From assembly GCA_903842755.1 (NCBI GenBank), contig CAIMNF010000339.1, forward strand, positions 1-6,686: 6,686 bases of DNA. The letters run 5' to 3'. A model generated the notes under the pieces. The model was not told where the DNA came from and did not search any database. It saw nothing but the letters and a program-made list of their open reading frames with translations. This document shows, in pieces, positions 1 to 5,810 of the stretch. Numbering within the stretch: the stretch's first letter is position 1; the number at the start of each line of letters is the position of its first letter. A program made the position numbers and the translations under genes. This DNA is from Oligoflexia bacterium. GTDB taxonomy: Bacteria > Bdellovibrionota > UBA1018 > CAIMNF01.

Positions 1-395
1 AAGAAAAGGGTCGACTCTAAAAATCGAACTTTTCGATCTACGTTTTTTTTCACATAGTGATCGAATACCGTTTTTTCAAGTACAAATAATTTTACATCCC
101 GATTAGACCTTACCGTGGCTGACCTTGGATTCTGATCAATCAACGAGAGCTCGCCAAAAAAATTATTCTCTTTAAGCGTAGCCACATGATAAGAAACTCC
201 ATCCAGTTGATTGGAGCGCGTGACTTCGACTTCGCCCTCCAAGATTAAGTAAAGGGCCCACGAAAGTTCGCCTTCGATGACAATGTTGGTGAAGGCAGGC
301 AACTGCTTAACTTCGCCCAAATTTGCCAATTCACTGAGCTCCTGCTCATTAAAACACTGCATCAGCGGTATACTTTTTAAGGATTCGGCATTCAC
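1..395 (-). CDS. Cyclic-nucleotide-binding (CRP/PKA-type cNMP) domain protein, 3' part beyond the window
   Basis: 131 codons are visible before the left edge cuts the gene. Translating the minus strand from a GTG at 395 gives a cNMP-binding beta-roll. A short helical lead-in (LKSIPLMQCFNEQEL) is followed by strands around EGELSWALYLILEGEVEV (residues 41-58). The phosphate-binding cassette FGELSLIDQNPRSATV lies at residues 80-95, with the Gly-Glu pair (81-82) and the Arg (91) that contact the cyclic phosphate and ribose in CRP and PKA. The residue after Arg is Ser, as in CRP, so cAMP is a reasonable ligand (inference). The start is chosen because an excellent Shine-Dalgarno lies eight bases upstream and the GTG shares one base with the TAG stop of the FliF/FliG-like gene (TAGTG), implying coupled translation. 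It probably reports second-messenger state to the membrane protein encoded just upstream. Whether a DNA-binding or other output domain follows cannot be seen. Confidence 0.88.
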   Translation of the reverse strand, partial: MNAESLKSIPLMQCFNEQELSELANLGEVKQLPAFTNIVIEGELSWALYLILEGEVEVTRSNQLDGVSYHVATLKENNFFGELSLIDQNPRSATVRSNRDVKLFVLEKTVFDHYVKKNVDRKVRFLESTLF

Positions 396-2704
396 TAACT
401 TGCCCTCCTTGACTCGTCGTCATCTGCTAATGATCCATAGCCGCTATTCGACCCGATCTCTTGAGCAAACAAGCGCTCATTCACTTCTGTTAAATTGATC
501 AACCCTTGGTTTGCCAAAACCTTAATGCGGTTCAGGACTTTGCGTTCCACGGCAAAATAGGTTTCCCGACCGACTGGCTCTGCAAAGCTCATTTGTTCCC
601 GAATTTCAGCGGTTAAATCTTGTGGACCCTTCGAGAGCACAGCTTCCCTGACTTCAGGACTGCAACCTTGCAAGAATTGAATGAGTTCTTCGTGCTTTAC
701 GCCCGTGACGACTTCCACCAGTTGGGAATCCTTAACAAAGCGTAAGGTTTCCACACTCACTAGTTTTCCTTTAAGACCTTGCAAAATATCGGCAGACGCG
801 GTCATTAATTGGGTTAAAATACGGCGTTGGGTATCCATCGTCGATCGTTCAAGGAAAGAAACCAACACGTCGGTACCGGGAAGGGCTTCGGTGTTCAGTT
901 TTGGATTTTCTGTTTTCTTCCTTCTCAAGGCGGTAGCTACATTAAAAATGTAATTTTTTGGCAAATGATCTATCCGCGAAAGCTCGGTCATCAGTTTAAT
1001 GCGATTACCCTCATCGTGCTGGGCAAAAATCATTTGGCGCTTTTTGGTATCGCATTGAGTAAGGACAATAGCTTTTACGGTATTGGATTCATTCTTAATC
1101 ATTTCAAAAATCTGCGGCGCATCCATTTCGGCCAAGAAATCAAATAAGGTTGCAGACCGGCTTCCATGAACCATCATTTTAGCGGAGACGGTTCGATGGT
1201 GGAGCCTTCGCAAAAGAACCAACCGTTCTTCATCGTTAATTTCAAACGTATTCCGGGCATAAAAATCCATCAGCTCGGCAAGATCGGATTGAAGACCTGG
1301 GTCACGGAGCAAGTCGAACATAATGGTTTCCCCAAAAATTTCAACGTACTGAGCGGTCGATTCAACCCCTTCTTCTGTAATCACTTGGGCAAAAACATGT
1401 TTTGCAACTTTTGGTTGTTCGGAGAAAATATTAGTTAAGTCATGAAACAAGCGATCCGCCTCAAAGCGTTTTCCGATCAGATTCGCCTTTTCATCCGTGG
1501 ATAAACTGCCTCCATCCGATGACGCACCCGAAGGATGTGAGGTCGCCTTGCTTCCCCCCGCAGGATGAGGCCCTTGATCCGCAAATTTTGCTTTGCCTTC
1601 GCCAACGACTGACCTAAAGCTAATGGCTACCAAAGTAATCAATAACGCCAGCATCACGGCCCCAAAAATCAACGCATACATTTTAAAGGCGTCTAACTTT
1701 TGTTGAACCGCGTCTCCATTTTCAACCCGCTCAATTTTCTCATAGCGCTCATATTTGTCATTTGCCGTATGAGAATGCGTACTTTGTTCGCTCTTTTGAC
1801 TGACGTCGGATTTACTGGTGGTCTCTTTTGAGTCCGAAAGGTGATTGGACTTTGATTCATTGGTTTCACTCTTGGTGGTATCTTTTTCTTCGTCGCTCCC
1901 CCATGCACCTAATCCACCACGGCCCGACCCCGTTCCGACGGTCTCGTCCGAAGGCTTTGGAAATTTCAACGCTTGACTGACGACGCTTACATTTTTGAAT
2001 TGACTTAGCTTCAGTTTAATCATTTCCGTAACCGTGTTTGCCTCTTCTGCTGAAAGCGTCTGATCCACCGTCACCTGAGCCTTAACACCGCGAACACGTA
2101 CGGCTGCCGGGCCATCTTGATAAACGTCTTGCCCGCTACTGCCTTCTACGTCCTCCAGATTTACTTGCTCGGTTTGCACTTCAAAATCTCCTAAAATACA
2201 GTGGTTTCCACAGAATTGATTGAGGAGGGATTGAATATTTCCTTTCACTTCACGCTGGATGCGGTCTTTCAATTCAGCAACTTTATAATTCGCGGCGGGC
2301 GGAAGGGGGAATGCCTTCGCGGCAGTTTCAAGAGTCACCGGAAATTTTAAGGCCTCCAGGTGCGTTTTTAGAATTTCGGTAATTTTGTATTCGGTTTGTT
2401 TTCCTAGGTTACTATCCATTAGGAGTTTTACTTTTGCGCCTGCGGGCGCAAGCGTTGCTTTGCCGCCGGTCGATTCAAAACCGATGAGAGAATCTTCTTC
2501 TGCCGCAATATCGACATCACCATCAACGTTGATGACCTTACATTGGTCATGACAAAATTGGTTTAATAGGGGCTCCACAATATTGCGGACGTCGAGTTCG
2601 CCTTTTTTTCTGACCTCTGAGCTTGAAATTGAAGCTCCGTTGGCACTAACCACAAAGAAAAGTAAGGCAGAAATAGACAAATGGAGTTTTTCTCGGTTCA
2701 TCAT
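395..2704 (-). CDS. Inner-membrane protein with FliF-like periplasmic repeats fused to a FliG-like cytoplasmic region
   Basis: 769 residues. A Sec signal peptide (about 1-23, hydrophobic SALLFFVVSANG) precedes two related periplasmic units at about 37-125 and 147-250. Each starts with LLNQFC-x3-C (Cys51/55, Cys165/169) and ends in a strand-helix segment such as VKAQVTVDQTLSAEEANTVT that resembles the ring-building motif 3 of FliF. A disordered Ser/Thr/Lys/Glu linker follows (about 251-340), then one transmembrane helix (about 341-363, MYALIFGAVMLALLITLVAI), a Pro/Gly/Ser linker, and a helical cytoplasmic half. Residues about 515-600 resemble FliG-M. Residues 609-745 align gaplessly to FliG-C (compare VETLRFVKDSQLVEVVTG and EELIQFLQG with the FliG pattern FEDL..LDDR.IQ.LL and EELALALKG). 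FliG normally has about 330 residues and no membrane anchor. The start ATG overlaps the TPR gene's stop (ATGA) with GGAG 5 bases upstream; a second ATG follows directly. Family calls come from pattern recognition: FliG is fairly firm, FliF more tentative. Confidence 0.8.
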   Translation of the reverse strand: MMNREKLHLSISALLFFVVSANGASISSSEVRKKGELDVRNIVEPLLNQFCHDQCKVINVDGDVDIAAEEDSLIGFESTGGKATLAPAGAKVKLLMDSNLGKQTEYKITEILKTHLEALKFPVTLETAAKAFPLPPAANYKVAELKDRIQREVKGNIQSLLNQFCGNHCILGDFEVQTEQVNLEDVEGSSGQDVYQDGPAAVRVRGVKAQVTVDQTLSAEEANTVTEMIKLKLSQFKNVSVVSQALKFPKPSDETVGTGSGRGGLGAWGSDEEKDTTKSETNESKSNHLSDSKETTSKSDVSQKSEQSTHSHTANDKYERYEKIERVENGDAVQQKLDAFKMYALIFGAVMLALLITLVAISFRSVVGEGKAKFADQGPHPAGGSKATSHPSGASSDGGSLSTDEKANLIGKRFEADRLFHDLTNIFSEQPKVAKHVFAQVITEEGVESTAQYVEIFGETIMFDLLRDPGLQSDLAELMDFYARNTFEINDEERLVLLRRLHHRTVSAKMMVHGSRSATLFDFLAEMDAPQIFEMIKNESNTVKAIVLTQCDTKKRQMIFAQHDEGNRIKLMTELSRIDHLPKNYIFNVATALRRKKTENPKLNTEALPGTDVLVSFLERSTMDTQRRILTQLMTASADILQGLKGKLVSVETLRFVKDSQLVEVVTGVKHEELIQFLQGCSPEVREAVLSKGPQDLTAEIREQMSFAEPVGRETYFAVERKVLNRIKVLANQGLINLTEVNERLFAQEIGSNSGYGSLADDDESRRAS
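404..410 (-). promoter_or_regulatory. Shine-Dalgarno of the cNMP-binding gene
   Basis: AAGGAGG on the minus strand lies 8 bases before the GTG at 395, inside the last codons of the upstream gene. It fixes the otherwise inconspicuous GTG start of the partial gene at the left edge. Confidence 0.8.
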
Positions 2705-3435
2705 TTAGACTCCGATGCAACGCCGCGCTGCTGCTGTTGGGATTTGCGCTCGATCATTCGCTTAAGCGTAAGTTTGTTTGGCTCAAATTCTAAAGCCTGT
2801 TTCCACGAGCGGATGGCAAGCTCCGTATACCCTAACCGATCAAGGACCGTTCCCCGCATTTCGTAAACTCGGGCATTGGTCGGATAAATTTTCACCAAGT
2901 GATCAAGCTCTATGAGGGCTGCCTCATTTCGACCTGCCGCAAACAGTTGTTTAACGACATCGATTTTAGCCAAGTAACTTTCGTCCATATTCGGAAGTTC
3001 GTCGCTGCGTTTTAAGCCTAAAGAGCGCTCAATTTCCGTGCGGTTCGCTTCATCTTGGGGATTCGGAGTTCCAGAAAAAGTGGAGGCAATTTCGCGATCT
3101 GCAAGCGTGGCTTTTTGATTTTGATAGTGATAATCGAGCCCAGATTCGGGCGCGTCTTTTGTGTTCGCGGTGGGTGAGTTCAGTGGAAAATCAAAGTCCG
3201 TCGACGACTGATTGGGGATTTCGATTTCCACCGATTGATCTCCGTTTTTCGTTCGCCACGTCATATTGTCAGTCCTACCTTGAGCAGAACCGTAGCTTCC
3301 AAATGGGCTTTCAATGGGTTGAAGGCTTGCGTCCCCCGCCTCTGCACCAAAAAATCCCCGCGTGCTTGAGCAGCCGCTTATGCCGACCGCAATCACGGCG
3401 AAAAGGACGAGAGTTTTAGAACAAATAGCCAACAC
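2701..3435 (-). CDS. TPR-repeat lipoprotein
   Basis: About 244 residues from the GTG at 3435. The N-terminus has a basic residue, a hydrophobic stretch (TLVLFAVIAVGIS) and a lipobox ISGC, so it is a predicted lipoprotein; residues after the Cys are SST, which fits outer-membrane sorting. A low-complexity, presumably extended region of about 125 residues follows. The C-terminal third then holds two tetratricopeptide repeats (around YLAKIDVVKQLFAAGRNEAA and ARVYEMRGTVLDRLGYTELA, each closing with a Pro-containing turn, YPTN and EPNK). TPR lipoproteins typically act as assembly or scaffold factors (PilF/PilW-type pilotins, gliding-complex subunits). Its place between an outer-membrane protein and a membrane-ring-like protein suggests it bridges or assembles them. 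The 5' end overlaps the upstream gene by 20 bases and the 3' end overlaps the next by 4. A TTG at 3438 or 3432 could also be the start; the GTG has the best spacing to the G-rich ribosome site. Confidence 0.85.
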   Translation of the reverse strand: MLAICSKTLVLFAVIAVGISGCSSTRGFFGAEAGDASLQPIESPFGSYGSAQGRTDNMTWRTKNGDQSVEIEIPNQSSTDFDFPLNSPTANTKDAPESGLDYHYQNQKATLADREIASTFSGTPNPQDEANRTEIERSLGLKRSDELPNMDESYLAKIDVVKQLFAAGRNEAALIELDHLVKIYPTNARVYEMRGTVLDRLGYTELAIRSWKQALEFEPNKLTLKRMIERKSQQQQRGVASESK

Positions 3436-4579
3436 CAAGCCCCCCTTCCATTCCGGTCACGGACTCTTGAGTTCCGCTAATGATGACTGAACCCTTTGGT
3501 CGATAGCCTAAAAATGCTGGCATAACCCAATGCTTTGCAAAGCGCCACTCATAGCTACCGCGAATCAGCGCTCCTAAAAATCCGGACGCATAGGTGCCCC
3601 CAATGCCTGCAGAAATTCCGCCTCGGGGCTGATTGTAATTTTCAATTTCACCAAAGAGGTTCCATGTATGGGCAAAAAGGAGAGTGAGGTTAACCCCGCT
3701 ATAGATATTCCCCTTGTCATTGGCTCCAACATGATTGATGGTCGAGACGGGCATATAATAGTTCATCTCAAAGCCCACTTCTTTTTTGCGATTATCATAA
3801 CGCTCCATCATGCGGTACCCAAGCGCAAGGGCACTGACATAACCACTGGGTGCCTCGGGCGCCATCACAAAATAAAGGACGGGACGGGATTGAATGGTGG
3901 GCTGATATTCCATGGTTTGGGCCGCGGTATCGAGATCTTTATAGTCCACTCCCGTTTTTTGCGCGGCTGCGCGAGTAGATTCAGAATTATAACTGCGCGA
4001 CCAAATGAGTGTGGCCGTGTCGGCATCTGTAATTTGCAGTGAGAGGATCATTCCACTGGGTTGGTAAGCAAACGCTACGTCCATGAAGTTTTGAATGCCA
4101 TTGAGTTTGGCCATGCGTTGAGTATCGGACAAGTTTTTCTCACTCGAAGACACGACCATATGGTCCCCGTTCATGGTCGCTTTTTTGGATCGGCACGAAA
4201 CGCAGTGGACGATTCTTACTTTTGAGTTTTTCAAAATCCGCTCAGAAATAAGCAGCTCTAGGTGTGCTTGAAACGAAGGGGGAACATTTTCGCTCGTGGC
4301 AATGTTGCGAATGGATAGGTCTTTTAAGCCTAAAACCTGGCCTGATTTTAGGTCGTATTCAAAATCAGATAAAATTTCGTCTAGCACTTGGTAAAAGTTT
4401 CTTACCCCTTTTGCGCTTGTGGGCCCGCTACTTTGTACAACAGGCTGCGCTTGGGTAACCACCGGCGGAGGCGATGGCTCGGTTTGAGCAATGGCCGACT
4501 CAAGACCTAAAAAAAGGCCCAAGAATACGATGATTTTTAAAAAGCGAATTCGGTCGCTTACGATTCCAGAGTTCTTCAC
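3416..4579 (-). CDS. Outer-membrane protein with FlgO/CsgG-like N-terminal domain and C-terminal beta-barrel
   Basis: 387 residues, first gene of the minus-strand operon. The signal peptide spans about 1-31 (FLKIIVFLGLFLGLESAIA, then Q). A Pro/Gln/Val-rich spacer (about 33-52) is followed by an alpha/beta domain at about 58-200. Its pattern (HLELLISERILKNSKVRIV, then MDVAFAYQPSGMILSLQITD and ATLIWSRSYNSE) resembles the FlgO/LpoB/CsgG group of outer-membrane accessory proteins. It carries a Cys126-x2-Cys129 pair (HCVSCRSKK). From about 233 to the end there are alternating amphipathic strands rich in Gly and aromatic residues, ending in GVGYLF; a terminal Phe is the classic outer-membrane barrel signal. 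FlgO-type proteins in Vibrio belong to flagellar outer-membrane rings, which fits the FliF/FliG-like protein two genes on, but the similarity is by eye. The GTG start has GAAGAAGGG just upstream, rather close; no better in-frame start is seen. Confidence 0.8.
   Translation of the reverse strand: MKNSGIVSDRIRFLKIIVFLGLFLGLESAIAQTEPSPPPVVTQAQPVVQSSGPTSAKGVRNFYQVLDEILSDFEYDLKSGQVLGLKDLSIRNIATSENVPPSFQAHLELLISERILKNSKVRIVHCVSCRSKKATMNGDHMVVSSSEKNLSDTQRMAKLNGIQNFMDVAFAYQPSGMILSLQITDADTATLIWSRSYNSESTRAAAQKTGVDYKDLDTAAQTMEYQPTIQSRPVLYFVMAPEAPSGYVSALALGYRMMERYDNRKKEVGFEMNYYMPVSTINHVGANDKGNIYSGVNLTLLFAHTWNLFGEIENYNQPRGGISAGIGGTYASGFLGALIRGSYEWRFAKHWVMPAFLGYRPKGSVIISGTQESVTGMEGGLGVGYLF
3440..3447 (-). 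promoter_or_regulatory. G-rich ribosome-binding site of the TPR lipoprotein gene
   Basis: AAGGGGGG on the minus strand, inside the last codons of the outer-membrane gene. Its AGGGGG core sits 5 bases from the GTG at 3435, 2 from the TTG at 3438 and 8 from the TTG at 3432, which is why GTG is preferred. It is an imperfect match to AGGAGG. Confidence 0.5.
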
Positions 4580-4618
4580 ACCCTTCTTCTTCGGACAGGC
4601 TAAGTAAATCCTTGATCT

Positions 4619-4632
4619 AAAAATGCATTTTT
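4619..4632. promoter_or_regulatory. Perfect 14-bp palindrome in the divergent promoter region
   Basis: AAAAATGCATTTTT is a perfect palindrome about 40 bases upstream of the minus-strand operon and 67 bases upstream of the plus-strand lipoprotein gene. A dyad in a shared upstream region is a candidate operator for a dimeric regulator acting on both directions. AT-rich palindromes also arise by chance, so function is inferred only. I find no convincing -35/-10 pair for the minus-strand operon. Confidence 0.35.
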
Positions 4633-4661
4633 GCGCCAGACGGAAAACACCGACAAAAAAT

Positions 4662-4688
4662 TAACGTTTTACTGCAACTTGCCGATAC
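4662..4688 (+). promoter_or_regulatory. Sigma-28 (FliA)-like promoter upstream of the lipoprotein gene
   Basis: TAACGTTT (4662-4669), 11 bases, GCCGATAC (4681-4688). The enterobacterial FliA consensus is TAAAGTTT-N11-GCCGATAA, so 14 of 16 positions match with the exact spacer. Transcription would begin near 4694-4696, leaving only a few bases before the ATG at 4699, so the mRNA would be nearly leaderless, or the true start codon is the in-frame ATG at 4726. The short leader is the main argument against it. Sigma-70 alternatives here are weaker (TTAACG, 17 bases, GATACG). Confidence 0.5.
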
Positions 4689-4698
4689 GGAAGTTGGT

Positions 4699-5496
4699 AT
4701 GAAACGGTTTTTTTCTTCGACAGTTATGGTCACCTGGATGAGCGTCAGTGCGTTGAGCACGGGCTGTACCACCGTGACCGTCAAAGAGGCGATTCCCCTG
4801 CCCGAAGTTCCGGAGTACGTCAAAGTCCCCCATCCTGCAGGCTACGATAGCGCAGACTTAAAATCATTTTTATTGGACCCACTTGCACCTAAAAGCGTTT
4901 TGGGCGAATTTGCCGATACCTGCGATGAGGAATACACAAAGCTACTAAACCTTAACGCGAGCAAAGACGAGCTTAAAAAGGGCGCCGAAGAATTAGTCAC
5001 CCGGACCCCGGAACGGCTTCACTGGTGTTTTTATTCAAAGCTTGGGCGCTTGCAGGACCAAGTAAACGGAGATGCTCCGTGGTCCGTAAAACAGAAAAGT
5101 GTCATCGCGGCGTATTCGTTTCTTTCGCCGATTGCGAATGCCTTTCTGGCCGTTTACCAGGATTCCCGGTATTTAAAATGGGCCACCCAGTACTACGCAA
5201 AAATGAGCGAATGGGTTTTTTTCAAAACCGTAGTCCCGAATTCTGAAAACAAGTTAGTTACGCTTGAACAACCGAAGTCCGACTTAGAGCCCTGGATTGT
5301 TCCCAAAACCAATTTCGCGCAAAAACCTACCGATTCCGTGTTTGAAAAATATGGCATTGCTTTGACTCCCGAAGCAACTCCAGACACTCCTAAGACCGAA
5401 GTCGCAAAAAAACCAGAAGAGCAAGCAGGGGCAGAACAGCGAACCCCGGCTTCGGCAAATCCAGACCTTCCGCCACTGGCGCCGGAACCGAAGTAA
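4699..5496 (+). CDS. Lipoprotein of unknown function
   Basis: 265 residues, transcribed divergently from the FliF/FliG-like operon. The N-terminus MKRFFSSTVMVTWMSVSALSTGC has two basic residues, a hydrophobic segment and a lipobox ending at Cys23 (S-T-G-C; Ser at -3 is less common than Leu). A Pro/Val-rich stretch (EVPEYVKVPHPAGYD) follows, then a mostly helical domain (about 50-180) with Cys75 and Cys110 and aromatic-rich helices (RYLKWATQYYAKMSEWVFF). The tail from about 222 is rich in Pro, Ala and Glu and is probably disordered. I do not recognise the family. ATG 4699 is chosen because it supplies the Lys-Arg of the signal peptide; ATG 4726 would lose it. GGAAG lies 5 bases upstream. A sigma-28-like promoter lies immediately upstream. 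A damaged second copy of its 3' half occurs at 6468-6686. Confidence 0.85.
   Translation: MKRFFSSTVMVTWMSVSALSTGCTTVTVKEAIPLPEVPEYVKVPHPAGYDSADLKSFLLDPLAPKSVLGEFADTCDEEYTKLLNLNASKDELKKGAEELVTRTPERLHWCFYSKLGRLQDQVNGDAPWSVKQKSVIAAYSFLSPIANAFLAVYQDSRYLKWATQYYAKMSEWVFFKTVVPNSENKLVTLEQPKSDLEPWIVPKTNFAQKPTDSVFEKYGIALTPEATPDTPKTEVAKKPEEQAGAEQRTPASANPDLPPLAPEPK
5000..5369 (+). repeat. Left copy of a direct repeat flanking the toxin-antitoxin module
   Basis: This internal part of the lipoprotein gene reappears in the same orientation at 6468-6686, apart from a 151-bp deletion in the second copy and about eight substitutions. The two copies bracket the tandem repeats and the HigB/HigA-like genes. Confidence 0.9.
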
Positions 5497-5714
5497 GTTA
5501 TTTTAAATTAAAATCTAGAAAAAGTGATTTATTCAGGCGCGGGTGAACTTCCCACCACCGATGCTGGGCACGGTGCTTTTACCATCAATGAGGCGATATC
5601 AGAATAAAGAAGTGCCTTGTCCTATTGAACTCCCGTGCCTCAAATTCCCAAAACTTCGCCGCGGCGGATGGGCTTAGCTCGGCCCGATCCATTGGTGGCG
5701 TAAGCGAGGGGTAT

Positions 5715-5769
5715 GTAAGGAAAAACATGGGTAAAAGTAAGGAAAAACATGGGTAAAAGTAAGGAAAAG
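5715..5769 (+). repeat. 22-bp tandem repeat, 2.5 copies
   Basis: Two identical 22-bp units (5715-5736 and 5737-5758; each starts GTAAGGAAAAACATGGG and ends TAAAA) and a half unit, GTAAGGAAAAG (5759-5769). They lie only 7 bases upstream of the -35 box of the toxin gene. Two helical turns per unit would place bound proteins on the same face of the DNA, as in a multi-site regulatory region. A replication slippage product is the plain alternative. Confidence 0.9.
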
Positions 5770-5775
5770 TAGTAA

Positions 5776-5805
5776 TTGCCATTGTACCCTTTTTCAGTGT
5801 ACAAT
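5776..5805 (+). promoter_or_regulatory. Sigma-70-like promoter of the toxin-antitoxin operon
   Basis: TTGCCA (5776-5781), 18 bases, TACAAT (5800-5805); each box matches the consensus at 4-5 of 6 positions. Transcription would start near 5811-5813, at the toxin's ATG, and no Shine-Dalgarno precedes that ATG. The toxin would then be read from a leaderless mRNA. Confidence 0.6.
5781..5805. promoter_or_regulatory. Inverted-repeat operator, probably for the HigA-like antitoxin
   Basis: ATTGTAC (5781-5787), 11 bases, GTACAAT (5799-5805): a perfect inverted repeat with half-site centres 18 bp apart. The right half-site contains the whole -10 box and the left lies in the spacer, so a bound dimer would block RNA polymerase. 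Autorepression by the antitoxin is the rule for HigBA systems; identity of the ligand here is inferred from position. Confidence 0.65.
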
Positions 5806-5810
5806 AAATC

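Larger units (their letters stand above)
5497..5810. other. Non-coding region between the lipoprotein gene and the toxin-antitoxin genes
   Basis: About 315 bases without a convincing gene. Just after the stop codon is an AT-only palindrome (5500-5514, ATTTTAA-A-TTAAAAT), too GC-poor to be a good terminator. A 27-codon reading frame with a GTG start (5524-5607) has a protein-like composition (SGAGELPTTDAGHGAFT) but no ribosome site, and may be a gene remnant. A GC-rich palindrome CGCCGCGGCG lies near 5658. The right end holds the 22-bp tandem repeats and the promoter/operator of the toxin-antitoxin genes. Confidence 0.6.

Noticed and set aside
827..1438. Plus-strand reading frames of 90-106 codons opposite the FliG-like region
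   Set aside because: They are antisense shadows of a well-supported coding region, with no ribosome sites or recognisable domains.
4623..4645. Sigma-54-like site on the minus strand upstream of the operon (CTGGCGCAAAAATGCA)
   Set aside because: The GG and GC dinucleotides are separated by 9 bases instead of the required 10, and the -24 box is imperfect.
5715..5769. Tandem repeat considered as a CRISPR array or plasmid iterons
   Set aside because: Units are directly adjacent with no spacers, only 2.5 copies exist, and there is no cas or replication gene in the window.
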